From Sphingomonas natans (GTDB lineage Bacteria > Pseudomonadota > Alphaproteobacteria > Sphingomonadales > Sphingomonadaceae): DNA of 64,000 bases. The notes beneath the pieces were generated by a model. The model saw nothing but the letters and a program-made list of their open reading frames with translations, had not been told where the DNA came from and searched no databases. Both the position numbers and the translations under genes were made by a program. Location: NCBI RefSeq assembly GCF_030546695.1, contig NZ_JAUOTP010000001.1, positions 310,001 through 374,000 on the forward strand. Reading direction: 5' to 3'. This document shows, in pieces, positions 55,583 through 63,278 of the stretch. Numbering within the stretch: position 1 is the first letter of the stretch; every line of letters starts with the position of its first letter.

Positions 55583-55822
55583 ATGAGTGATACCGATTGG
55601 GGCCGCCGCGCCGTCCTGCACGCACGGTCCGACGCCGGATCCGAAATGGCGTTCGATTTCGACACGCTGGCCGACGGGACGCTCGGCGAAATGGTCGGCA
55701 AGGTCGCGGCGATGTCGTCGGACGAGCGCGCGCGCGTGATCATCGACGTGCCCGGCCAGGGCTATCTGACGGTGGGCGAAGTGCTCGCGCTGGCCGAGCG
55801 CCCGGATTTTCCCGCCGCCTGA
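55583..55822 (+). CDS. Small conserved-looking protein, unknown
   Basis: A 79-residue acidic product, not recognised. It contains FDFDTLADGTLGEMVGKVAAM and IIDVPGQGYLTVGEVLALAERP, which suggest a compact alpha/beta fold. There is no signal peptide or membrane helix. A GGAG site is eight bases before the ATG. It sits between metG and tatD on the same strand, a place where such short genes often keep their order, so it is probably real. Confidence 0.65.
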   Translation: MSDTDWGRRAVLHARSDAGSEMAFDFDTLADGTLGEMVGKVAAMSSDERARVIIDVPGQGYLTVGEVLALAERPDFPAA

Positions 55823-55870
55823 GCCAAGAAGGCGGGTGACGCGCCGCGGCATCGCCCGTATTCCGGCGCG

Positions 55871-56647
55871 ATGCTGATCGATAGCCACTGCCATCTCAAT
55901 TATAAGGGCCTCATCGAGGAGCAGCCCGCCGTGCTGGCGCGCGCGCGCGCGCGCGGCGTGACGGGGATGCTCAACATCTCGACGCGCGAGAGCGAATGGG
56001 ATGCGGTGATCGCGACCGCCGAGCGCGAGAGCGACGTCTGGGCGTCGGTCGGCATCCACCCGCACGAGGCGGACACGCATCCCGACATGCATGCGGCGCG
56101 ACTGATCGAGGCGGCGGCGCATCCCAAGGTGATCGGGATCGGCGAGAGCGGGCTCGATTATTATTACGATCATTCGGATCGGGAGCGGCAGCGGACCAGC
56201 TTCCGCGCGCATATCGAGGCGGCGCGCGAGACCGGGCTACCGATCATCATCCACACGCGCGATGCCGAGGCGGATACCGCCGCGATCCTGACCGAGGAGA
56301 TGGGGAAGGGGGCCTTCCCGGCCCTGATCCACTGCTTCACGGCGAGCGCCGATTTCGCCGCCAGGGCGCTGGAGCTCGGGCTCTATATCTCGATCTCCGG
56401 CATCGTGACGTTCAAGAATGCCAGGGATCTGGCGGAGACGGCGTCGAAGCTGCCCGAGGATCGCATCCTCGTCGAAACCGATGCGCCGTTTCTCGCGCCG
56501 GTGCCGCATCGGGGCAAGACCGGCGAGCCGGCGTTCGTCGCCGACACCGCCGCGTTCCTCGCCAAATTGCGCGGGATCGAGCTCGAGACGCTCGCCGGGC
56601 AGACCTCGGCCAACTTCTTCCGCTTGTTCACGAAGGCGCATGCATGA
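55871..56647 (+). CDS. TatD-family metal-dependent hydrolase
   Basis: A 258-residue TIM-barrel hydrolase/DNase. The first metal motif is LIDSHCHLNYKG. Then come WASVGIHPHEAD, VIGIGESGLDYYYDHS, IIIHTRDAEADTA, IHCFTASADFA, and the final ILVETDAPFLAPVPHRGKT. It resembles the YcfH-like branch, usually encoded after metG and holB, as here. The natural substrate is uncertain. Its stop overlaps the next gene's ATG. Confidence 0.94.
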   Translation: MLIDSHCHLNYKGLIEEQPAVLARARARGVTGMLNISTRESEWDAVIATAERESDVWASVGIHPHEADTHPDMHAARLIEAAAHPKVIGIGESGLDYYYDHSDRERQRTSFRAHIEAARETGLPIIIHTRDAEADTAAILTEEMGKGAFPALIHCFTASADFAARALELGLYISISGIVTFKNARDLAETASKLPEDRILVETDAPFLAPVPHRGKTGEPAFVADTAAFLAKLRGIELETLAGQTSANFFRLFTKAHA

Positions 56648-57411
56648 AGGCGATCGTGCTCGGTTGCGGCACATCCTCGGGCGTGCCGCGGATCGGCGGC
56701 GACTGGGGGCTGTGTGACCCCACCGATCCGCGCAACCGGCGGACGCGCGCGTCGATCGCGATCCGCAGCGCGACGACGACGATCCTCGTCGACACCGGCC
56801 CCGACATGCGCACGCAATTGCTCGCATCGGAGATTGGCGCGATCGACGCGGTGACCTGGACGCACGAGCATGCCGATCACACGCACGGCATCGACGATCT
56901 GCGCCAGCTCTTCCATGTCCGCGGCGCGCCGATCCCGGGCTATAGCAATGCGGAGACGCTGGCGGTGCTGGCCGAGCGCTTCGGCTATGTGTTCAACGGT
57001 CGCTTCGGCTATCCGGCGACGGCGACCGGCCATGTCCTGGAGCGGGACGCGACGATCGGCGATATCCGCGTCCGCAGCGTCGACATGCCGCATGGCGAGA
57101 TCGTATCGCTCGGTCTGCGCTTCGAACTGGATGGCAGGAGCATCGGCTATGCGACCGATTTTCATGCGATCACGCCCGAAATGGAGGCGCTGTTCGCCGG
57201 GCTCGACATCTGGATCGTCGATGCGCTGCGCCATAAGCCGCATCCGACGCATCCGCATCTGGCGATGACCCTGGACGCGATTGCGCGGCTGGCGCCGAAG
57301 CGCGCGATCCTCACGCATATGGACCAGACGATGGATTATGCGACACTTGCGGCCGAGCTGCCCGCCGGCGTCGAGCCGGGGTTCGACGGGCTGGAGGCGA
57401 TCGCGGCATGA
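56644..57411 (+). CDS. MBL-fold metal hydrolase (PhnP-like)
   Basis: A 255-residue metallo-beta-lactamase-fold phosphodiesterase-type protein. The start is LGCGTSSGVPRIGGDWG. The metal motif is WTHEHADHTHGIDDL (HxHxDH), and later ligands are in YATDFHAI and ALRHKPHPTHPHL. The CGTSSGVP start and layout match the PhnP/cyclic-phosphodiesterase branch, but no phosphonate genes are nearby. ATG 56644 overlaps the tatD stop, and its own stop overlaps the next small gene. Confidence 0.92.
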   Translation: MKAIVLGCGTSSGVPRIGGDWGLCDPTDPRNRRTRASIAIRSATTTILVDTGPDMRTQLLASEIGAIDAVTWTHEHADHTHGIDDLRQLFHVRGAPIPGYSNAETLAVLAERFGYVFNGRFGYPATATGHVLERDATIGDIRVRSVDMPHGEIVSLGLRFELDGRSIGYATDFHAITPEMEALFAGLDIWIVDALRHKPHPTHPHLAMTLDAIARLAPKRAILTHMDQTMDYATLAAELPAGVEPGFDGLEAIAA

Positions 57412-57587
57412 CCGAAAGCCAGATCCTGTCGCTGATCGCGGGCGTGATGGTGCTGGTGCTCGTCGGCGGCGGGCTGGTCCGGCGCGGGATCGAACCGCGG
57501 AAGGGCCTGCGGATCGCGGCGATCTGGATCGCGATCATCGTCGTGGCGACTGTCATCGTGAGCTGGGTCCAGCACCGCGCGATCTGA
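57408..57587 (+). CDS. 59-aa two-helix membrane protein, unknown
   Basis: It starts MTESQILSLIAGVMVL. Two hydrophobic segments, about residues 6-22 and 36-53, flank a basic loop VRRGIEPRKGLR. ATG 57408 overlaps the stop of the MBL hydrolase gene as ATGA, so it is coupled to tatD and that hydrolase. No family is recognised. The shared overlap and clean codon use argue that it is a real gene. Confidence 0.72.
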   Translation: MTESQILSLIAGVMVLVLVGGGLVRRGIEPRKGLRIAAIWIAIIVVATVIVSWVQHRAI

Positions 57588-57599
57588 TCTAAATTTTAC

Positions 57600-57613
57600 A
57601 TAATATATATTAT
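57600..57613. promoter_or_regulatory. A+T palindrome upstream of mazG
   Basis: ATAATATATATTAT is a perfect 14-base palindrome inside a 30-base A+T-only-like patch, the most A+T-rich spot of the right half. It ends 11 bases before the mazG start, so it overlaps either a -10 region or the leader. It may be an operator or a simple promoter element. Confidence 0.45.
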
Positions 57614-57624
57614 CAAGATGAAGG

Positions 57625-58431
57625 ATGATCGACGTGAGCGCGGATCCCGAGCCCTTCGCCCCTGTCGCCGAGCCAAAGCGCGCCGCCGAAGCGCTGAACG
57701 CGTTGCTTGCGGTAATGGCGCGGCTGCGCGATCCGGTGAGCGGATGCCCGTGGGACGTCGAGCAGAGTTTCGCGACAATAGCGCCTTATACGATCGAGGA
57801 AGCCTATGAGGTCGCCGATGCATGCGCGAACGGCGATCTGCCGGCGCTGAAGGACGAACTCGGCGACCTGCTCCTCCAGGTCGTCTTCCATGCAAGGATG
57901 GCCGAAGAGCTTGGCGCGTTCGCTTTCGCCGATGTCGCCGAGGCGATCGCCACCAAGATGATCCGTCGCCACCCGCACGTCTTCGGCGACGGCGAACGTG
58001 GCAATGATCATGTCCAGTGGGAAACGATCAAGGCGGAGGAGCGCAAGGCCAAGCCCGCCGACCCGAGCGCGCTCGCCGGGGTCGCGCTGGCTTTGCCCGC
58101 GCTGATGCGCGCCGAGAAGCTCCAGAAGCGCGCGGCGCGGACGGGGTTCGACTGGCCCGATGCGACCGACGCGCGCGACAAGATATTGGAAGAGCTCGAC
58201 GAAATCGACGCGGCCGAGACCGCCGCGGAGCGCGAGGACGAGATGGGCGACCTGCTCTTCTCGGCGGTCAACTATGCGCGCAAGCTCGGCGTGGATCCCG
58301 AAGTCGCGTTGCGCGGGGCCAATGCCAAGTTCGAGCGGCGCTTTCGGGCGATGGAGGATGCGGACGCAGACTTTCCGGCGCTGTCGCTGTCCGACAAGGA
58401 AGCTCTCTGGCAGCGCGTCAAGCGAGGCTGA
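57625..58431 (+). CDS. mazG: Nucleoside triphosphate pyrophosphohydrolase
   Basis: Hydrolyses (d)NTPs, including damaged ones, to the monophosphate plus pyrophosphate, and helps tune ppGpp under starvation. It has 268 residues with two MazG repeats. The first has CPWDVEQSFATIAPYTIEEAYEV and DELGDLLLQVVFHARM, with the acidic Mg ligands. The second has ILEELDEIDAAE and REDEMGDLLFSAVNYARK. NTP-binding residues are in the KLQKRAARTGFDW link. In related genomes it sits near hflX; here it is on the opposite strand, beside a damaged metalloprotease gene. Confidence 0.95.
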   Translation: MIDVSADPEPFAPVAEPKRAAEALNALLAVMARLRDPVSGCPWDVEQSFATIAPYTIEEAYEVADACANGDLPALKDELGDLLLQVVFHARMAEELGAFAFADVAEAIATKMIRRHPHVFGDGERGNDHVQWETIKAEERKAKPADPSALAGVALALPALMRAEKLQKRAARTGFDWPDATDARDKILEELDEIDAAETAAEREDEMGDLLFSAVNYARKLGVDPEVALRGANAKFERRFRAMEDADADFPALSLSDKEALWQRVKRG

Positions 58432-58434
58432 CGC

Positions 58435-59656
58435 TCAGCCGGGCGCCCGCTCCCCTGCCCGGCGTCGCCGCATCACGCAGCCGGCCGCGCCGAAGCCGAG
58501 GATCATCAGCGCCCAGCTCGCCGGCTCGGGCACGTCGGCCGCCTGCGCCGCCAGCTGCGCGGTCGAGACGCGATAGGCGGGATCGTCGAGCACGCTGAAA
58601 TCCACGTTCCAGCCGATCGCATCGAGCGCAGCGAGATCGAGCGCGCTGATCTCGCTGCACCTGGCCGAGGCCGGACGTCGGATCGAGGATGCCGAGCTGC
58701 GGCTGGCCTGCGGCACTTTCCAGCCAGTGCGATGCCTGGTGCGTGTCGCCATTATACGCGCCGAGCGAGAATGGCGCATTGCCGAACAATTGCGTCTGGC
58801 CGCCGTCGAGCGAGAAGAATTTGGGCGCGTCGCTCGTCGACCAATCGAGCACCCCGGGTGCGCTGTAACGGAACAGATCGAGCGTCCCCATCGTCACCAG
58901 ATCCTCCAGCGAGCCGCTGCCGGGGCCGTTAGGCGACGTGCGCGCATCATAGCTGTCGACCCCGCTCAGGAAGCCGAGCGCATGGCCGATCTCATGGATG
59001 GCGACGCCGATGAAATCATAGGCGATCGGATCGACGCCATCGACCGGATTGAAATCGAAGGCGAATCCGCTGCTGAACGTGATGCTGCCGTCGATCGCAC
59101 CGGATGCGATCGGCGTGCCGAGGGCATCGACGGTCAGCCCGAGCGCCTTGGCATTGGCGCGCGACATGGCGAGCGTCGAATTGTTGATGCCGCCGTCATT
59201 GTCGATCCGCGTCGCGCCGTCGACATAGCCGTTGCCGCCCGCATTGAGCGCATTGGCGGTGGCGACGACCGCGCCCGTCCCGCCCGGAACCGCGACGGTG
59301 CTCGCCGACAGAGGCTGGAGCCCGGCCACCGCGAGCGCATCAAGCGTGCTCGTCTGGGTCGCCGCTAGCGCATGATAGCCCTGCGACATCGAGATGATCG
59401 CGCGGTTGCTCGAGGTCGAGCCGAGGATGCCCGCGCCGAGCGACTGGAAGCCGATGTCGAGATTGACCGTGACATCGTTGGTCAGCACCGAGGACCAGAA
59501 GCTTGCCGCCGCATCGAAGCCCGCGCGCGCCTGGCTGCCGACCCCCGCCCCGCCCGTATCGATCAGATTGAAGCTCAACGCGGCCGCAGGACTGCCCGCC
59601 GCCAGCACAATGCCCAGCGCGAGCGCCGCGCAGGCCTTCCGGATCGCTAAAGCCAC
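58435..59656 (-). pseudogene. PEPxxWA-CTERM metalloprotease-like gene, frameshifted
   Basis: A secreted zincin-type protein related to the NF038122 family. It begins at GTG 59656 with a signal peptide (LGIVLAAGSPAAA). The zinc motif HEIGHALGFLSG is intact. After QLGILDPTSGLGQV the frame changes: one extra base near 58657 moves the reading out of the frame that continues ISALDLAALDAIGWN and ends with the sorting signal PEPASWALM, a hydrophobic helix and RRRR. Without correction the product runs to 58418 with Arg-rich nonsense and no sorting signal. It is either a real lesion or a sequencing error. The gene lies between hflX and mazG. Confidence 0.8.
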
Positions 59657-59760
59657 GTTACACCCCACCCTGCGACGTGCCCCGAAAGAAGGATACGTCC
59701 CAGAAACAAAAGTGCGACAGTCCGCGCGGCCGGTCAAGCCGTTCCGGCCCTCGCTCGGGC

Positions 59761-61092
59761 TCAGCGGCCCGCCGCGGCGCGCACCTGGAAGCGATCCCAT
59801 TCGGACGGCGACAGGCGGACATCGAGCGCCATCGTCTCGGCATCGACCGTCTGCTGGAGTACCTCGCCATGCTCGTGCAGCCACGCCAAGGCCGCGCCGT
59901 CCGCGAGCGAGACGGTCAGATGATGGACCTCGGCGCCCGCGAGCAGGCGATCGGCGACGGTGCGGAGCAGGCTCTCCAGCCCCTCCCCCGTCAGCGCCGA
60001 GATCGCCGCGACATCGTCGCGTCGCTCGGCCTCCGCCATCAGCCGCTCCTTGTCCTCGCCGTCCAGCATGTCGAGCTTGTTCCAGATCTCGAGGATCGGC
60101 GCGGGCAGCGCGTCCAGATCGCCGCGTTCGGCATTGGGGCCGACGCCGATCTCGCCGAGCACCGCGAGCACGTCGCCGCGCTGCGCCTCGCTGTCGGGAT
60201 GCGCGATGTCGCGGACGTGGAGGATCAGATCGGCGGCGGTGACCTCCTCCAGCGTGGCGCGGAAGGCGGCGACGAGCTGCGTCGGCAGATCGGAGACGAA
60301 GCCGACCGTGTCGGAAAGGATCACTTTGTCGAGCCCGGGCAGCGCGATCTGGCGCATCGTCGGATCGAGCGTCGCGAACAGCAGGTTTTCGGCCATCACG
60401 TCGGCGCCGGTCAGCCGGTTGAAGAGCGTCGACTTGCCGGCATTGGTGTAGCCGACGAGCGCCACGACCGGCCATGGCGCGCGCTCGCGGCGGGCGCGGT
60501 GGAGGCCGCGCGTCTTCTTGACCTGCTCCAGCTCGCGGCGGAGCTTAGCCATGCGATCGCGGATCAGGCGGCGATCCGCCTCGATCTGCGTCTCGCCGGG
60601 GCCGCCGAGGAAGCCGAAGCCGCCGCGCTGCCGCTCGAGATGGGTCCACGAGCGGACGAGCCGGCCCGCCTGATAATCGAGATGCGCGAGCTCGACCTGC
60701 AGCCGCCCTTCCGCGGTTGCGGCGCGCTCGCCGAAGATTTCGAGGATCAGGCCGGTCCGGTCGATGACCTTGGCCTCGCAGGCCTTTTCCAGATTCTGCT
60801 GCTGGACGGGGGTCAGCATCGCATCGACGACGACCAGTTCCGCCTCGGCCATGCGCGCGGCGGTTGCGATCTGCTCGACCTGGCCCGATCCGAACAGGGT
60901 CGCGGGCTTGGGCTGGCGGACGCGGAAGGACAGGCGATCGACCACGTCGAGCCCGATCGCGGCGGCGAGGCCGGCGGCCTCGTCGAGCCGCGCTTCGGTG
61001 TCGCGCAGCACGTCGCTGCGCTCGGGCAAGGCGATCACGGCGCGCGCGCCGCGCGTCACCTCGTCGACCGTTTCACGCTGGAAGCCGCTCAT
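59761..61092 (-). CDS. hflX: GTPase HflX
   Basis: A ribosome-associated GTPase that splits stalled or stressed 70S ribosomes. It has 443 residues. The N-terminal nucleotide-binding domain (LVVVDAMLTPVQQQNLEKA) is followed by the helical linker RGGFGFLGGPGETQIEADRRLI. The G domain has P-loop VGYTNAGKSTLFN, G3 DTVGFVSDLP and G4 NKLD. The C-terminal extension is present. It is downstream of hfq in the same direction, the classical hfq-hflX pair. Confidence 0.95.
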   Translation of the reverse strand: MSGFQRETVDEVTRGARAVIALPERSDVLRDTEARLDEAAGLAAAIGLDVVDRLSFRVRQPKPATLFGSGQVEQIATAARMAEAELVVVDAMLTPVQQQNLEKACEAKVIDRTGLILEIFGERAATAEGRLQVELAHLDYQAGRLVRSWTHLERQRGGFGFLGGPGETQIEADRRLIRDRMAKLRRELEQVKKTRGLHRARRERAPWPVVALVGYTNAGKSTLFNRLTGADVMAENLLFATLDPTMRQIALPGLDKVILSDTVGFVSDLPTQLVAAFRATLEEVTAADLILHVRDIAHPDSEAQRGDVLAVLGEIGVGPNAERGDLDALPAPILEIWNKLDMLDGEDKERLMAEAERRDDVAAISALTGEGLESLLRTVADRLLAGAEVHHLTVSLADGAALAWLHEHGEVLQQTVDAETMALDVRLSPSEWDRFQVRAAAGR

Positions 61093-61112
61093 AGAGTCAT
61101 AACGTCCACTAT

Positions 61113-61226
61113 CCCGTTCGGTTCGAGCAGCTTCGAGCGTAGTCGAGAAGCGCCCGTCGAGAACGCCCGCACCGACTTCTCGACTACGATCTCGACAGGC
61201 TCGATCTGCGCTCGAAACGAACGGGG
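61113..61226. repeat. REP-like inverted repeat, family D
   Basis: CCCGTTCG...TTCGAGC and GCTCGAAACGAACGGG form the outer arms. GTAGTCGAGAAG and CTTCTCGACTAC form a perfect 12-bp inner stem. It lies between hfq and hflX on the transcribed strand, so it may affect read-through or mRNA ends. Confidence 0.75.
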
Positions 61227-61258
61227 GATAGAAACAGCGCCGACTCTGCCGACCAGTA

Positions 61259-61738
61259 TCAATCCTCGCCGTCTTCCTCGCCCGCCATCAGGTTGAGCGG
61301 TCGCATCGGCTGCACGGTCGAGATGGCATGCTTGTAGACGAGCTGGCTCATGCCGTCGCGGCGGAGCATCATGCAGAACAGATCATAGGCGGCGATCTCG
61401 CCCTGGAGCATGACGCCGTTGACGAGGAACATCGTCACCGGATCGCCCGACTTGCGGACGGCGGCCAGGAAGATCTCCTGCAAAAGCTGGGACTTCTTGT
61501 CCTCGAGCACCTTCTCGATATCGGCGAGATCGATCGGATGCGCGGGCATCACCGTGGAGATGGCGTGCTTGTAGATGAGCTGGCTCTGCCCGTCGCGACG
61601 GAGCAGCACCGAGAAATTGTCGAACCAGGTGATGATCCCCTGGAGCTTGACGCCCTTCACCAGGAACATCGTCACCGGCGTCTTCGATTTGCGCAACGTG
61701 TTCAGGAAGACGTCCTGAAGATTGACCTTATCGGCCAT
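61259..61738 (-). CDS. hfq: RNA chaperone Hfq, tandem two-Sm-domain form
   Basis: Binds small RNAs and mRNAs. At 159 residues it is about twice the usual ~80, because two Hfq/Sm modules are fused. The first (about 8-70) has [31 protein letters not shown] and [12 protein letters not shown]. The second (about 88-150) has [32 protein letters not shown] and [12 protein letters not shown] (both quoted in parts of the domain). Both keep the YKH RNA-binding motif and the Gln near each Sm1 start differs. A similar two-domain Hfq is known from Zymomonas. GGAGAA precedes the ATG. Confidence 0.95.
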   Translation of the reverse strand: MADKVNLQDVFLNTLRKSKTPVTMFLVKGVKLQGIITWFDNFSVLLRRDGQSQLIYKHAISTVMPAHPIDLADIEKVLEDKKSQLLQEIFLAAVRKSGDPVTMFLVNGVMLQGEIAAYDLFCMMLRRDGMSQLVYKHAISTVQPMRPLNLMAGEEDGED

Positions 61739-61866
61739 GTCCGGTTCTCCGGTCTTGGCGGGTCGTGGCCCGCGAGGCGCCCTTCATGGGCGTCATGTGT
61801 CCCGCCGGTTGCGGGGCTGCGACGAATGTATGGATTTTGCAGCGCAGCACAAGCGAAGATGACGGC

Positions 61867-63252
61867 TTACTCCTCTTCGCTGCGCGGATCGGCGAGGCCC
61901 AGCGTCTTGAGCTTGCGATGCAGCGCCGATCGCTCCATGCCGATGAATGTTGCGGTGCGGCTGATATTTCCTGAAAAACGCCGGATCTGGACGCGGAGAT
62001 ATTCACGCTCGAACGTCTCGCGCGCTTCGCGCAGCGGCGTGCCCATGATCGATTTGGACGCACCACCCGAGACGAGCTCGCTCTGGTCGCTCGTGACTTC
62101 CGGCGGGAGCATGTCCGCGTCGATCGTCGCAAGCCGATCGCCCGGCGCGAGGATGATCGTGCGCTCGATGACGTTGCGCAGCTGGCGGACATTGCCCGGC
62201 CAATCATAGGCCTGGAGCGCGGCGAGCGCCTCGGCGCCGAGCACCGGCGTCGCAACGCGGCGCTCGGCGGCGAAACGCGCGACGAAGCGCTCCGCGAGCG
62301 GCGGCACGTCCTCGCGGCGTTCGCCGAGCGGCGACAGGTGGACCGGTACGACGTTGAGCCGGTAATAGAGATCCTCGCGGAAGCGCCCGGCGGCGATCTC
62401 GTCGGCCAGATCGCGCGCCGTCGCCGAGACGACGCGGACATCGACCTTGACGATTCTGGTGCCGCCGACGCGGCTGAAGCTCTGATCGGTCAGCACGCGC
62501 AGGATCCGCGCCTGCGTCGTAAGCGGCATGTCGGCGATCTCGTCCAGGAACAATGTCCCGCCGTGCGCGGCTTCGAGCAGGCCCGGGCGGACGAGTTCGC
62601 CCCCCTCCTCCACCCCGAACAATTCTTCCTCGACGCGGTCTGGCGTCATCCGCGCGGCGGCGACGACGATGAACGAGCCGGTCGCACGCGTGCTCCAGTC
62701 ATGGAGAAGCCGCGCCGCGACCTCCTTGCCGACTCCCGCCGGCCCGGTGATCAGCACGCGGCTGCCCGTCGCGGCGACGCGCTTCAAGGTCGCGCGGACC
62801 GCGTTGATCGCGCCAGACGTTCCGGTCAGTTCGGTCTCCTCGCCGAACCGCTCCTTCAGCGAGGCATTTTCGCGGCGCAGGCGATCCGTCTCGGTCGCAC
62901 GCGCGACGAGGTGGAGCAGGCGCTCGCTCTCGAACGGCTTCTCGATGAAATCGATCGCGCCCTGGCGGACCGCGGCGACGGCGGTGTCGAGATTGCCATG
63001 TCCGGAGACGACGATCACCGGCAGCGTCGGATCGCGCCGCTTGATCTCGGCGAGCAGCTCCAGCCCGTCGAGCCGCGAACCGTGCAGCCAGACATCGAGC
63101 AGGGCGAGGCTCGGGCGACGCTCGGCGATGGCGGCGAGCGCCGCATCGGCGTTGGCGGCGGTGCGCGTCGTATAGCCTTCGTCCTCGAGCACGCCCGCCA
63201 CGAGCTCACGAATGTCGGCTTCGTCGTCTACGACCAGAATATCGAGGGCCAT
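61867..63252 (-). CDS. ntrX: Nitrogen-regulation response regulator NtrX (no GAFTGA motif)
   Basis: Partner of sensor NtrY. It has 461 residues. The receiver has acidic residues at DDEAD and the phospho-acceptor Asp53 in LALLDVW, with the Lys in FIEKPF. The AAA+ domain has a changed Walker A, GPAGVGKEV, and Walker B FLDEIADMP. The GAFTGA loop that contacts sigma-54 is missing: ELFGVEEGGELVRPGLLE stands in its place. The C-terminal Fis-type helix-turn-helix ends SRTATFIGMERSALHRKLKTL. It is downstream of ntrY with a short gap and upstream of hfq. Confidence 0.93.
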   Translation of the reverse strand: MALDILVVDDEADIRELVAGVLEDEGYTTRTAANADAALAAIAERRPSLALLDVWLHGSRLDGLELLAEIKRRDPTLPVIVVSGHGNLDTAVAAVRQGAIDFIEKPFESERLLHLVARATETDRLRRENASLKERFGEETELTGTSGAINAVRATLKRVAATGSRVLITGPAGVGKEVAARLLHDWSTRATGSFIVVAAARMTPDRVEEELFGVEEGGELVRPGLLEAAHGGTLFLDEIADMPLTTQARILRVLTDQSFSRVGGTRIVKVDVRVVSATARDLADEIAAGRFREDLYYRLNVVPVHLSPLGERREDVPPLAERFVARFAAERRVATPVLGAEALAALQAYDWPGNVRQLRNVIERTIILAPGDRLATIDADMLPPEVTSDQSELVSGGASKSIMGTPLREARETFEREYLRVQIRRFSGNISRTATFIGMERSALHRKLKTLGLADPRSEEE

Positions 63253-63278
63253 GCTTCAGGTCGCTCCAGATGAATATG

